Shown here in pieces: positions 29,001 to 37,125 of a DNA stretch of 61,882 bases. Origin of the DNA: Gammaproteobacteria bacterium (GTDB taxonomy: Bacteria; Pseudomonadota; Gammaproteobacteria; Pseudomonadales; Azotimanducaceae). The stretch lies in contig JABIZD010000002.1 of assembly GCA_018666555.1 (NCBI GenBank), positions 1 to 61,882 on the forward strand, given 5' to 3'. Position 1 is the first letter of the stretch; every line of letters begins with the position of its first letter. A program made the position numbers and the translations under genes. The notes under the pieces were generated by a model. That model was given only the letters and a program-made list of their open reading frames with translations. It was not told where the DNA came from and searched no databases.

Positions 29001-29921
29001 GGGGACGCGAATGCTGATCCTCTTTCCTTGGTATCATCGGAGATGTTCGTGCCGCTGCGTTTTAAGGCTGATCAGATTATCTATGATGACGAAGATTATG
29101 GCGCCTGGTCTTTTTTGTTTTTGCCCAATGAGACTGGCGGGGAGATTCAAGAATTAACTGCCACAGTAAAAGGCATGCAGATCGATACCCCAGACAGCTT
29201 TGCATGGATCAATGTGGAGGGTCAGGAAAGTACCGTATTCAGTGGAACTATTCGCGTACCGGAACTTCGAGATAGTCTTGAAGCCTGGGGCTATGCAGCA
29301 GCAATTGAAGGCCAGCAGTTTAACTTCAAGTCCAGTTTAGAATGGCCCGGATCACCATTGAATCTCAGTATTGAGAACTTATCTGGACAGTTGAGTATAG
29401 AAGGTGGTGAGGGTCGTATCGTTCAGGCTGAAGCTAGCACCGGTCCCCTGAAACTGTTGGGAATATTTGATTTTGCCGAAATCGCCAAGCGTTTTCGATT
29501 AGATTTTTCCGGGTTGCTTGAAGAAGGCCAATCTTTTAATGCTGTTACCGGTTCAGTGTTGATGCGTGAAGGTAGCATCGATGTTATAGAACCGGTTGTT
29601 TTAGTTGGCGCAGGGAGTCAATTTACCCTTGCTGGGAACCTGAATTTGATCAGTGAGACCATAGATGCTGATTTAATTGTAACACTACCAGTAAACAAGA
29701 ACCTGCCATGGTACGCGGCTTATACGGCCTTTGCTGTTGGACCCATTTCGGCAGCAGGTGTATTTCTGGCGCAGAGAATATTTAAAGACCAGATTCAGAA
29801 TATCACCAGCCTGAAGTATGAAATTTTAGGCAGTCTTGATGAACCTGAAATAAAGTTTGTATCGATGTTCGATGCCTCGGTTCGAGATCTGCCACAAGAA
29901 AAACCGGATGCAGGGTTGTGA
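26031..29921 (+). CDS. yhdP: YhdP-type AsmA-like phospholipid transport protein
   Basis: 1296-residue envelope protein anchored by one N-terminal helix (LIFSVLLLLASYVTF), with a very long periplasmic body rich in beta strands. YhdP, TamB and YdbH are thought to form hydrophobic bridges that carry phospholipid to the outer membrane. The C-terminal 'LNLISETIDADLIVTLPVNKNLPWYAAYTAFAVGPISAAGVFLAQ' segment is the AsmA-like YhdP signature. It is preceded by rng (6 bases) and overlaps the nitrilase gene by 4 bases, in the conserved order. Length is normal for YhdP. Confidence 0.93.
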   Translation: MTRQVISRFVQVLIFSVLLLLASYVTFGRLAIGLLSFYKVDVEDQVSEILGIGFSTRFIAGQWDILDPTIVLQGLVLGEAESAAISAQRVELKLSSWRSLTEFFPVLSRVVVNTVSLKVSKNKEGAWSVSGMQGSGSRSLSDFTRLLSYVDVLEISALEIHVDTGQGSFLFSTVGPQTGIEIRADESGGAFDAALGVVEVNSQDSSGRPSRMFLSGSFQGQLSSIGSVSMSAYLSLEDIQLATLYPPLKEDSRTADALLDGQAWLQLDKGAIDSQVKLTVSGLNLAESQSTLLTTDFAVSGDLGKGVAAIQVAELAMTGAGEPIELTGLSIGIEKTSQDDFALAATLPSLRIEQRWLTLLFDLQAELGSESQVGTGISPIEAEVLMSEIGLWVDSGSIKESLWFVANVDELKLRAQNGVPGLEGIKGFLSVGLQAGFFDLNSDQNEIHFPNVYELPWQLDTSTGRLAYRVHEQGVQIFSGPLRVTSGELEAKGKLLIDLHKEKLQRTWGLSVGVQDASLISLAPFIPLTVPIETRSWIAAAIRSGQADKAGLLVHGSIDRSAPKAEKSYEIQIQTNAAVLKYQPLWPEIKALQGTVYINNRGVFADRLKGEIFDTEVENASLRIHQTDDTPPEWVEISADLSGPFADGFKVFKETPLRNSISGAADYWGGRGSMKAGIQLSIGIGASATAPPLIDSQVDLTDVQFDLMDLDLAIEELSGSFRYQSKIGLSSEYFSCSLFEGPAEGHIETTLLGQSGAFLVLLDGTAEVDNANKWLDLSLLQFVHGTSDYKALLTLPYGGRDNRPTIEVSSDLVGINIDMPPPLGKITADTQRDFIYQQILGPGPSVASFALEQSVSGNLKLVEGTVVGGRLYLGEFRNEASAFDAIRVTGSLPFLSLSEWNMFFEELESKTDLSVESGIKSHLKSIDVMVDRLNIYEFELEEIAVKIKPLEQAWQVALENEEILGEFTDFDDESKPLDVQLKYLRLKSELGDANADPLSLVSSEMFVPLRFKADQIIYDDEDYGAWSFLFLPNETGGEIQELTATVKGMQIDTPDSFAWINVEGQESTVFSGTIRVPELRDSLEAWGYAAAIEGQQFNFKSSLEWPGSPLNLSIENLSGQLSIEGGEGRIVQAEASTGPLKLLGIFDFAEIAKRFRLDFSGLLEEGQSFNAVTGSVLMREGSIDVIEPVVLVGAGSQFTLAGNLNLISETIDADLIVTLPVNKNLPWYAAYTAFAVGPISAAGVFLAQRIFKDQIQNITSLKYEILGSLDEPEIKFVSMFDASVRDLPQEKPDAGL

Positions 29922-30751
29922 CTCGTTCGCGTATCGCTGTAGTGCAGATGACCAGTAGTATGGAAGTCGAGGTCAACCTGACCAAGCTGTCTGAATTGTT
30001 TGTAGATTTAATGGCTACCTCAGTGGATGCTATATTCTTGCCCGAGAATTTTGCAGCCTTTGGTACACTCGGCTGTTTAGAGATTGGTCGCGATGAACTG
30101 TCAGAGCCTAGCCGAATCAGATCTTTTTTGGCTGAGCAGGCGGTTGCATTGGATTGTTGTATTTTTGCTGGAACGGTCCCTTTGGCGGCTCGTCCCGATG
30201 GTGTGAGAGTAGAAGAGGACAGGGTCCGAGCAGCATCATTAGTGTTCGATCAACAGGGAAAGCAGATTGCCCGTTACGACAAAATACATTTGTTCGACGT
30301 TGATGTTAATGATAATCAGCAACGCTATCGCGAATCGGACCGGTTTGAAGCAGGTAATACGCTGGAAGTGGTCGAGTCGCCCATCGGCGCGGTTGGATTG
30401 AGTGTTTGCTATGACATCCGATTCCCGGAAATGTATCGTGATTTGGTTCTTGCTGGAGCTGAAATTCTGGCCGTACCTTCAGCCTTCACTCGTGTTACAG
30501 GACAAGCTCATTACCAGGTTCTGATGCAGGCCAGAGCTATAGAGAACTTCTGCTTTGTTGTAGCCGCATGCCAGGTTGGATGTCACGATTCAGGTCGGGA
30601 AACGTATGGTCATAGTATGGTGGTAAATCCCTGGGGGGAGGTGGTGGCGGAACGGTTAGAAGGGGAAGGCGTAATCATTACAGAAATTGATTTAGATGAG
30701 GTCGCTGAGGCAAGAATGCAGGTGCCAGCCTGGCGAATGAGGAACCTTTAA
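29918..30751 (+). CDS. Carbon-nitrogen hydrolase (Nit1/deaminated-glutathione-amidase-like)
   Basis: 277-residue nitrilase-superfamily amidase with the catalytic triad E43 (LPENFAAFG), K122 (YDKIHLFDVDV) and C164 (LSVCYDIRFPE). 'HLFDVDV' and the overall layout are those of the Nit1/YbeM branch, which cleaves deaminated glutathione, a damaged by-product of transaminases. The GTG start overlaps the yhdP stop as GTGA. In Pseudomonas the next gene is tldD; here the gene instead meets yjgA tail to tail, with the two stop codons sharing a TTAA. Confidence 0.92.
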   Translation: MTRSRIAVVQMTSSMEVEVNLTKLSELFVDLMATSVDAIFLPENFAAFGTLGCLEIGRDELSEPSRIRSFLAEQAVALDCCIFAGTVPLAARPDGVRVEEDRVRAASLVFDQQGKQIARYDKIHLFDVDVNDNQQRYRESDRFEAGNTLEVVESPIGAVGLSVCYDIRFPEMYRDLVLAGAEILAVPSAFTRVTGQAHYQVLMQARAIENFCFVVAACQVGCHDSGRETYGHSMVVNPWGEVVAERLEGEGVIITEIDLDEVAEARMQVPAWRMRNL

Positions 30752-31281
30752 TCCGCGTCATCCAGAGCTTTTAGATATTGAAATAGCTTCCTGAACCAAG
30801 TGCGTGAACTAGAAGGGTCGGTTTCAAACCGGTCCGCTTCTTTTCTGGCTTCCTTGACGAGTTGCCGAAGTTGCTGCCTGTCAACTTCCGGGTGGACTTC
30901 ACCGATTTCAGTGAGAGTGGCTGGTTCATCGCTTAGCAGGCCATCGCGCCAGGCTTCAAGACGTTTCATTTTAAGCAAATGGGAACGACTGGCGCTGTCA
31001 TAACGCTCGATTATTCTAACCACCGGGTCCAGATCGAGTTTTCTTAGTTGTTTACCGATAAATTGCAGTTGCCTCTTGCGGGCATTGCCTTTGTTGATTT
31101 TTCGATAGTCCTTGATTGCCACCAGCAATTCTGGATAGGGCAATTTTTGTAGTTGCGCGTCTGTCAATTGGCAGAGTCTTTCGCCGAGAGAGCGAATGTC
31201 ATCCGCTTCTTTTTTTCGCTGTGTCTTGCTGACCACCTGTTCTTGAAGATGGCCTGCGGGATTTTGGTTTTTTTTACGCAT
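30748..31281 (-). CDS. darP: Ribosome-associated protein YjgA/DarP
   Basis: 177 residues, highly charged and helical, with 'QRKKEADDIRSLGERLCQLTDAQLQKLPYPELLVAI', 'RKRQLQFIGKQLRKLD' and 'RLEAWRDGLL', as in YjgA (DarP), a 50S-subunit assembly factor. I choose the inner ATG (MRKKNQNPAG) because the 13 residues upstream are encoded within the mgtE gene and are unlike the family. This start overlaps the mgtE stop by 8 bases. It converges with the nitrilase gene, overlapping by 4 bases. Confidence 0.9.
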   Translation of the reverse strand: MRKKNQNPAGHLQEQVVSKTQRKKEADDIRSLGERLCQLTDAQLQKLPYPELLVAIKDYRKINKGNARKRQLQFIGKQLRKLDLDPVVRIIERYDSASRSHLLKMKRLEAWRDGLLSDEPATLTEIGEVHPEVDRQQLRQLVKEARKEADRFETDPSSSRTWFRKLFQYLKALDDAD

Positions 31282-32641
31282 AAAAGTAAGTTGCCAGGCT
31301 GAGAAAGGAAAGCAGGCCAACGACGTCTGTGATAGTAGTTAACACTACGGTGCCAGCGATGGCCGGGTCAATCCCCAGAGCTTTTAGAATTCCAGGTAAC
31401 AAAACACCGCTTAGTGCGGCGATGACCAGGTTAATGACAAGCGCAAACGCAATGATCGCACCGAGAATAGGGTCGTTAAAAATCATGGCGGTCACGGCGG
31501 CTACGACGATAGATAAGAATATGCCGTTAAGGCCGCCCACTGCTAATTCCCTGCGTAATAGCCAAGCCATGTTGCTGGCATTTAAAGTTCCAAGGGCCAT
31601 ATTGCGAATGACGAGGGTTAGCGTTTGGCTGCCAGCGACGCCACCCATACTGGCTACGATGGGCATTAAGATAGCCAGGGCGATGACTTTTTCGAGGGTA
31701 TCTTCGAATATATTGATGACTGCCGACGCGATAAATGCAGTGATCAGGTTAGCGCCAAGCCAGAGTGCTCGGCTGCGGGTGGTCTTCATAATAGGAGCAA
31801 ACGGGTCGCTGTCCTCATTCAGTCCCGCCATACCTAAAATGGAATGATCTGCTTCATCGATAATAACATCGACAATATCATCGATGGTAATGCGACCCAC
31901 CAGCAGATCCCTATCGTTAATCACTGCGGCCGATATCAGATCATACCTTTCAAATAATCGGGCGACATCTGTTTCAGACATGTCAGCAGGTATACCTTTT
32001 AGGGATGTTTTCATGCATTCAGCGACGGAAGTAGCTGGGTCTGATACTAAAACTGTTGAGAGTGGCAAAAACCCAATATACCGTCCCTGGTTATCAACAA
32101 CGAAAATCTTGTCAGTTGTTTCTGGCAGGTAATCGTGGCGTCTTAAATAGCGCAGAACCACGTCGATAGTGACCCGTGGACGTACTGAAATAACCTGCGT
32201 ATCCATCAGGCCGCCGGCGGTATCTTCGTCATAGACCAGGAGGTTTTCGACTCTTTCCCTGTCCCAACTGTCGAGCACACTAAGGACCTGAGAGGTTAAT
32301 CTATCCGGTAAGCCCTGAATAATATCGGTTAAATCATCGTCGGCATTAACTTTGCCAATGACATGGGCAATCTCTTCAGCTGTTTTGTCACTGAGAAGGT
32401 CAGTGAGAATTTCCGGATCAAAGTACTTGATAATCTCGCCCTGCAGCGTTTCGTCAAAAAACTCCCAGAGTACGCGGCGTTCCTCTGGCGGAGAGGATGA
32501 CAGCAACTGAGCAACGTCTGCAGCGGGAAGAGCCTTGATCAGGCCTTTAATTTTATAGAGAGTCCCGCTTTCTATAAAATCGTGGAGTTGTTCGGCGGGT
32601 AAATCCTGGGAAGCAGTCACGATACTATTCTTCTTCTCCAA
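31274..32641 (-). CDS. mgtE: Magnesium transporter MgtE
   Basis: 455-residue magnesium channel/transporter. It has an N-terminal helical superhelix domain (residues about 20-130), a CBS pair (about 135-255, 'DEDTAGGLMDTQVISVRPRVTI' to 'VGRITIDDIVDVIIDEAD'), a plug helix, then five membrane helices with 'PIVASMGGVAGSQTLTLVIRNMALG'. The longest frame starts with TTG inside the npr gene. A GTG seven codons later is equally possible; neither has an ideal ribosome-binding site. Presence between npr and yjgA suggests co-transcription with the nitrogen-PTS genes. Confidence 0.93.
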   Translation of the reverse strand: MEKKNSIVTASQDLPAEQLHDFIESGTLYKIKGLIKALPAADVAQLLSSSPPEERRVLWEFFDETLQGEIIKYFDPEILTDLLSDKTAEEIAHVIGKVNADDDLTDIIQGLPDRLTSQVLSVLDSWDRERVENLLVYDEDTAGGLMDTQVISVRPRVTIDVVLRYLRRHDYLPETTDKIFVVDNQGRYIGFLPLSTVLVSDPATSVAECMKTSLKGIPADMSETDVARLFERYDLISAAVINDRDLLVGRITIDDIVDVIIDEADHSILGMAGLNEDSDPFAPIMKTTRSRALWLGANLITAFIASAVINIFEDTLEKVIALAILMPIVASMGGVAGSQTLTLVIRNMALGTLNASNMAWLLRRELAVGGLNGIFLSIVVAAVTAMIFNDPILGAIIAFALVINLVIAALSGVLLPGILKALGIDPAIAGTVVLTTITDVVGLLSFLSLATYFYA

Positions 32642-32903
32642 ATTTGTTTTTGATCAGAGCAACGATGGTTTCCATTGCTTGTGCCTCATCTTCTCCAGAA
32701 ATTTGGATATTGATATTGCTGTCAAATGAGGCCTGTAGAAGCAGCAGGGACATAATATTCTTACCATTTGCTTTTGCGCTAGAGCTGGAAATACCGATCT
32801 CAGACTTAAATTTCGAAGATGTCTTTGCTAGTACTGAAGCTGATCTTGCATGCAGGCCGCGCCGATTAGTAATGGGTACTGATTTATTGAGCATGGGTAT
32901 CAT
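32625..32903 (-). CDS. ptsO: HPr-like phosphocarrier protein NPr (PtsO)
   Basis: About 90 residues. Phosphocarrier of the nitrogen PTS, passing phosphate from PtsP to PtsN. The active-site box is NRRGLHARSAS. The reading starts at two nearby ATGs; the second (32894) puts the phospho-histidine exactly at position 15, the canonical place, and is preferred. Residue 46 is Asn in 'GKNIMSLL', so there is no regulatory Ser46. It overlaps rapZ upstream and mgtE downstream. Confidence 0.93.
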   Translation of the reverse strand: MIPMLNKSVPITNRRGLHARSASVLAKTSSKFKSEIGISSSSAKANGKNIMSLLLLQASFDSNINIQISGEDEAQAMETIVALIKNKFGEEE

Positions 32904-33771
32904 TGGTCATCGTTTTTTCAGGCTTTAGTTCCCGATGTCGTACTCGCACCTGCTTTTTGTTGGTTCTGAAGTAGCCATATAATTTTTCTGCGATGTAGAC
33001 GCTTCGATGCTGGCCTCCGGTACAACCTATTGCGATGGTTAGATAACTTCTGTTGCTTGCCTCGAGACTGGGTAACCAGTTGCCAACAAAATTTTGAATA
33101 TCTTCTGTCATTTTCACCACATCACTTTGCTGGTCTAAGAATGCGATGATTTCTTCGTCCATACCAGTTAATGCCCTCAGGTGTGGAATCCAATGGGGAT
33201 TTGGCAGGCATCGGACATCGAATACGAAATCCGCATCGATAGGGACGCCGCCTTTAAAAGCAAACGATTGAAAACCCATCTCGAAGGCATGATCGGAGAA
33301 GGCAACCCGTGAACTGATCGTGTCACGCAGTTCGTGGATCGTCATGTTCGTGGTATCTATTTTAAGAGCAGCGATTTCTGAGATGCCATCTAACAATTCG
33401 CTTTCAAGTTCTAATGCTTCGCGTAGCCCGGTCTCACTCGAAGTTAGAGGATGTTTTCTCCTCGTCTCGCTAAACCGTTTTACCAGTGTTGGGCTAGCAG
33501 AATCGAGATAGATAACTTTTGGTGTGATACCTTTTGCCCGCAATTGGTCAAGCTTAGATGGAAATTCCTGCAGATCAGTGGCGATGTTCCGGGCATCAAT
33601 GCTGACCGCAATATTAGTCGTTTTCCTTTGGCCTTCCGCCTTGCCAACCAAATCTGGGATTAGGGAAGCAGGTAGGTTATCGATGCAATAATAGTCGAGG
33701 TCCTCCAGAATATGCAGTGCTGTGCTTTTTCCAGAGCCCGAACGACCACTGATAATAATAAAGCTAGCCAT
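32884..33771 (-). CDS. rapZ: RNase adapter protein RapZ
   Basis: 295 residues. It has a P-loop at 9-17 (GRSGSGKST), 'CIDNLPASLIPDL', and a C-terminal domain with 'CTGGQHRSVYIAEKL' that in E. coli binds small RNAs and glucosamine-6-phosphate. RapZ directs RNase E to GlmZ and so tunes amino-sugar supply for the cell wall. Its place between ptsN and npr is conserved. It overlaps npr by about 11 bases. Confidence 0.95.
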   Translation of the reverse strand: MASFIIISGRSGSGKSTALHILEDLDYYCIDNLPASLIPDLVGKAEGQRKTTNIAVSIDARNIATDLQEFPSKLDQLRAKGITPKVIYLDSASPTLVKRFSETRRKHPLTSSETGLREALELESELLDGISEIAALKIDTTNMTIHELRDTISSRVAFSDHAFEMGFQSFAFKGGVPIDADFVFDVRCLPNPHWIPHLRALTGMDEEIIAFLDQQSDVVKMTEDIQNFVGNWLPSLEASNRSYLTIAIGCTGGQHRSVYIAEKLYGYFRTNKKQVRVRHRELKPEKTMTNDTHAQ

Positions 33772-33868
33772 GAGCGGATACCAAGTAAGCCCACTTTTAT
33801 TATAGGTGGGATTTTCATCTTAATACATCATTTGTTTTTGACAGTTTGATGGCTGTCTTTGGTGCAGT

Positions 33869-34324
33869 TTACAGGGAATCAGATACGGCCGCTAAATAGA
33901 GGCTTTCTGAGTCACTGGCAGCTAGAATTTTCGACTGAAATGATGGCTTTTCGAAATTCTGTACCAGCATAGACAGGACCTCGAGATGGACTACGGTCTC
34001 ATTTTCGGGAACGATCAGTACGAAAAGGGTTGATACCGGTTCGTTGTCGATAGCATCGAATTCGATCGGTGTATTTAAGGTAATAAGTGATCCAATTATG
34101 GTATTACAACCAGGCATTCTGCAGTGGGGAATGGCAATGCCTTTTCCTAACCCTGTCGGGCTGAGCTTTTCTCTAGCGATGAGTTGGCTGTACAGCGCAC
34201 TTTCTTCCAGTCTAGAATCGCTACTGGCGATAAGCTCGGCCGCTTTTTCAATTGCACGTTTCTTACTACTCACTGCGATACGGCAATGAGTTCTTGAAGG
34301 CGATAATATCGACGCTATTTTCAT
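33869..34324 (-). CDS. ptsN: Nitrogen PTS regulatory protein EIIA-Ntr
   Basis: 151-residue EIIA domain that receives phosphate from NPr and regulates potassium and nitrogen/carbon balance. The phospho-acceptor is H67 in 'GLGKGIAIPHCRM'. Further family segments are 'VSTLFVLIVPENETVVHLEVLSMLVQNF'. It lies 97 bases before rapZ. A long 405-base gap separates it from hpf, so it may have its own promoter. Confidence 0.95.
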   Translation of the reverse strand: MKIASILSPSRTHCRIAVSSKKRAIEKAAELIASSDSRLEESALYSQLIAREKLSPTGLGKGIAIPHCRMPGCNTIIGSLITLNTPIEFDAIDNEPVSTLFVLIVPENETVVHLEVLSMLVQNFEKPSFQSKILAASDSESLYLAAVSDSL

Positions 34325-34729
34325 GCTAGCGTGAGGTTGAACCTGAATGTAGAGAGTCGCAAGTATACCAACCCTTTAGCTGAGTTACAGTACTCGCTGG
34401 AAAAATTTCTAGATAAAATGTAAGGAAAATAGATGGTTTGGCTTTTCCGTGCAGGTATTGAGCCAATGGTGGATAGCCGCTTGAGCCCACTATTGCGATT
34501 CCGAACAGTAGGTACCTTGGTTAAAATACGACCTGATGATCGATTTCTAGTTGTTTTTCTAAAGTTTTTTATTGAGCTTGCCGTTTAGCTTTTGCTGGAG
34601 CGCTTTGCAAGGCTCTTTGTTATATTTCTTCTGGGTGAGCTAAATGATCAATTATGATTGTTTAAACCAACCTGTTTTATCTCAATGGGCCTGGATAGGC
34701 CGACCGGAAGTTGATGTCATGGTGATAAT
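34325..34729. other. Long gap between hpf and ptsN
   Basis: 405 bases, unusually long for this normally compact cluster. It carries one plus-strand small ORF candidate (listed separately). No hairpin with a T-run and no known RNA family was recognised. A promoter for ptsN-rapZ-npr probably lies in its left part, close to the ptsN start. Confidence 0.45.
34433..34588 (+). CDS. Candidate small protein, 51 residues, antisense to the operon
   Basis: ATG with AAGGA (34423-34427) 5 bases upstream opens a 51-codon frame ending in TAG. The product is basic in the middle (LRFRTVGTLVKIRPDDRF) with a hydrophobic end (LVVFLKFFIELAV), so it could associate with membrane. It is transcribed against ptsN and hpf. 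There is no family match I recognise, and a chance frame of this length is common, so it is a low-confidence entry. Confidence 0.2.
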   Translation: MVWLFRAGIEPMVDSRLSPLLRFRTVGTLVKIRPDDRFLVVFLKFFIELAV

Positions 34730-35032
34730 CTATTGATGTTGGTGTCTATGACCTATTTGCTTGTCTTTCAGTTTGCGAATCTGCCGGTCGAGTTTCGCAG
34801 CCATCAAGTCAATTGATTTGTATAGATTTGTAGATTCAGCCTCAGCAAAAATTTCACCGCCGGAGATGTGGAGCTTGGTTTCAGCTTTCTGTCGTCCTTT
34901 TTCGACACTGAGGATTACTGCGGTGTTTATAATATGCTGAAAATGACGTTCCAGTTTGGCTAGCTTGGTTTTTACATAGAGTTCGAGTGATTCACTGATT
35001 TGAAGATGATGACCGCTGACATGGATGTGCAT
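34730..35032 (-). CDS. hpf: Ribosome hibernation promoting factor (short HPF)
   Basis: 100 residues, the short form that joins RMF in 100S ribosome dimers in resting cells. It has the beta-alpha-beta-beta-beta-alpha pattern 'MHIHVSGHHLQISESLELYVKTKLAKLERHF', 'KAETKLHISGGEIFAEAESTNLYKSIDLMAAKLDRQIRKLKDK'. The rpoN-hpf-ptsN order is conserved. Confidence 0.95.
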   Translation of the reverse strand: MHIHVSGHHLQISESLELYVKTKLAKLERHFQHIINTAVILSVEKGRQKAETKLHISGGEIFAEAESTNLYKSIDLMAAKLDRQIRKLKDKQIGHRHQHQ

Positions 35033-35156
35033 AAAGAAGTCCTCTTATAAATATACAATTCTCATTAAATGTATTGGGGTATTAATTTGTTCGACTACCG
35101 ACTAAGCAGTTAGTTCCTCATAGACAATGAATTGTTAGGATCAATGAATGGAACAA

Positions 35157-36734
35157 TCAAACTAGCTGTTTGCGTTCGTTCGATGGTGGAATCAATAAGG
35201 ATTCTCGATATTTGGCAATGGTACGGCGGGCAACTTTCACATTTTTTTTGGATAACAGGTCTGCAATCTTGCTGTCCGAAAGGGGCTTCCTAACGTTCTC
35301 TTCTGCAATAAGGCTCTTTATCAATGCCCTGATTGCCGTTGAAGAGACTTCGCCCCCGGAGTTGGTGCTGACATGCGATGAAAAAAAGTATTTCAACTCA
35401 AAGACGCCCAAGGGAGTATCAATATATTTTTGCGTGGTTACTCGGGAAATAGTTGATTCGTGCAGACCAACGTCTGAGGCTATATCATGTAATACCAGAG
35501 GCTTCATGGCTTTCGCTCCATATTCCAGAAAGCCTATTTGGACCTCAACAATTTTAGTGGCAACCTTCAGCAAGGTATCATTGCGCTGTTGCAGGCTTTT
35601 AATGAACCATCTTGCCTCTTGTATCTGGTCTTTTAAGTAATGTTGGTCGGGGCTGTTATCGCTTCTTTTTATCAATGCTGAATACTCAGGGTTAACCCTG
35701 ATCCTGGGGTTAACCGATGGATTGAGTTCAACCGTCCAGCGGTCATTCTTTTTTCTCACGGTTACGTCGGGAATGACATACTGTACGTCTTTGGCTATGA
35801 AATCTGCGCCTGGCCGCGGGGTCAGGGACTGGATCAGTTTAATGGCGGATTGTAATTCTGATTCGGTCAACCGGGTTTTTTTAATGAGCGAGGAGAAATC
35901 TCTTGAAGCAAGACTGCCGATATGATCGCTGATGATCAGGATCGCCTCACTTTTCATTGGTGTGGAATCAGGCAGGAATTTCAGCTGTATCAACAGACAC
36001 TCCTGCAGATCTTTAGCGGCTATGCCAAGCGGGTCAAGGTGCTGTATCAGGTGCAAGACAGCTTCGACCTGGTCAACCTCAAGTCCCCACTCTGGTGGAG
36101 CACTTTCCAGTATATCTATATGGTCCAGCTGGAGAGTGCCTTCCTCATCCAATCCATCAACGAGGTGATGCGCAATGAACAAGTCCTGATCGGTCAGATT
36201 TAGGAGGTTAATCTGAGCCATTAGGTGGCTGTGAATGGTTTCATCGCTGGCATTTCGTGAGGCAAAGTCTTCATCACCTTCATGATTGAAGCTACTTGCA
36301 CCGCTGCCGCTGGGTAACTGATCGTAGACATCTTCCCAGACGCTATCGATTGGCAGCTCCTCAGTCAGCACTTCGATGCTCATTTCCTCGGAAGTATCTG
36401 AAACCAGTTCGCCATCAATTTCAGAGTCATGAGGTACTGCGGACTCTTCGTCTGATTGCTGCTGGTCCTCTTTTGCCGGAGCGTTTTCTGTATCTGAATT
36501 ATTGATGCTTTCTTCAGTTGAACTGCTGGATGGTTCAAGCTGTTCTGACTCGTCCTTGGCATCATCAACGGATTCGTCAATCTCTTCCAGCATCAAATTG
36601 GAATCCAGAGCTTCTTGGATTTCCTGCTGCAGATCCAGAGTCGATAACTGCAGTAATTTTATCGCTTGCTGCAATTGAGGTGTCATTCTCAGTTGTTGAC
36701 CGAGCCTGAGCGCTAATGTTGGTTTCATCGCCAT
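35157..36734 (-). CDS. rpoN: RNA polymerase sigma-54 factor
   Basis: 525 residues. Region I (LRLGQQLRMTPQLQQAIKLLQLSTLDLQQEI) binds enhancer-binding proteins. An unusually long acidic region II (residues about 50-150, many Glu/Ser/Asp) follows, then the core-binding domain ('LDPLGIAAKDLQECL'), the helix-turn-helix region and the RpoN box ARRTIAKYRESL near the C-terminus, which reads the -24 element. The protein is about 45 residues longer than E. coli RpoN because of region II. An ATG two codons in (MKPTLALRLGQQL) is an equally likely start. It is separated from lptB by a 364-base gap. Confidence 0.97.
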   Translation of the reverse strand: MAMKPTLALRLGQQLRMTPQLQQAIKLLQLSTLDLQQEIQEALDSNLMLEEIDESVDDAKDESEQLEPSSSSTEESINNSDTENAPAKEDQQQSDEESAVPHDSEIDGELVSDTSEEMSIEVLTEELPIDSVWEDVYDQLPSGSGASSFNHEGDEDFASRNASDETIHSHLMAQINLLNLTDQDLFIAHHLVDGLDEEGTLQLDHIDILESAPPEWGLEVDQVEAVLHLIQHLDPLGIAAKDLQECLLIQLKFLPDSTPMKSEAILIISDHIGSLASRDFSSLIKKTRLTESELQSAIKLIQSLTPRPGADFIAKDVQYVIPDVTVRKKNDRWTVELNPSVNPRIRVNPEYSALIKRSDNSPDQHYLKDQIQEARWFIKSLQQRNDTLLKVATKIVEVQIGFLEYGAKAMKPLVLHDIASDVGLHESTISRVTTQKYIDTPLGVFELKYFFSSHVSTNSGGEVSSTAIRALIKSLIAEENVRKPLSDSKIADLLSKKNVKVARRTIAKYRESLLIPPSNERKQLV

Positions 36735-37098
36735 GAGCCAATGATACTTCTCAACTTGTTGGAATGAAACTTGCTTCTTACATTTTGGGGTAGTGCTGAT
36801 TTCTTTTTTGTGGCGAGCAGCGGAAGATACATGGGCCGGTGGATTCGCTTGAATGGGCTATGCTATTACCATGCGGCCGGGCGCCAGGGACAGGCGATAG
36901 GCGCTAGGCAGATAGCTTTCCAGGTCGGAATAATGGTTGGACGAATTTGCCGTCCTAATCAGATTGATCAGGGTCGGAAAGATTTCACTTAAAGCGCTCA
37001 CCTGGATAGAAGGATTACACTTAAGGTTTAAAGTTCTCACTGGGCTAGAAGGGTTTCATCTGAACTTTAAGATTCTGACTCGGTGAGAAGGATTACGC
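36735..37098. other. lptB-rpoN gap containing decayed repeats
   Basis: 364 bases where Pseudomonas-type genomes usually have a short gap. The right half is filled by degenerate copies of the lptB 3' end (listed separately). The left half has no recognisable gene and should contain any rpoN-proximal promoter. Confidence 0.6.
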
Positions 37099-37125
37099 TT
37101 AAAGTTTAAAGTTTTCACCAAGATA
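36976..37125. repeat. Four 39-bp degenerate tandem repeats spanning the lptB stop
   Basis: Read on the plus strand, units begin at 36976 (33 bases, most decayed), 37009, 37048 and 37087. The last unit contains the final codons and stop of lptB. Units 37009 and 37087 agree at 32 of 39 positions by eye; unit 37048 agrees with 37087 at 24 of 39. Shared core: GAAGG.TT.C..TTAA..TTTAAA. Copies outside the gene keep the pattern of the last LptB codons but carry stops, so they are non-coding. Confidence 0.88.

Noticed and set aside
31329-31847. 172-codon plus-strand frame opposite mgtE
   Set aside because: It is the antisense of a clear MgtE membrane domain; long antisense frames are common opposite hydrophobic coding regions.
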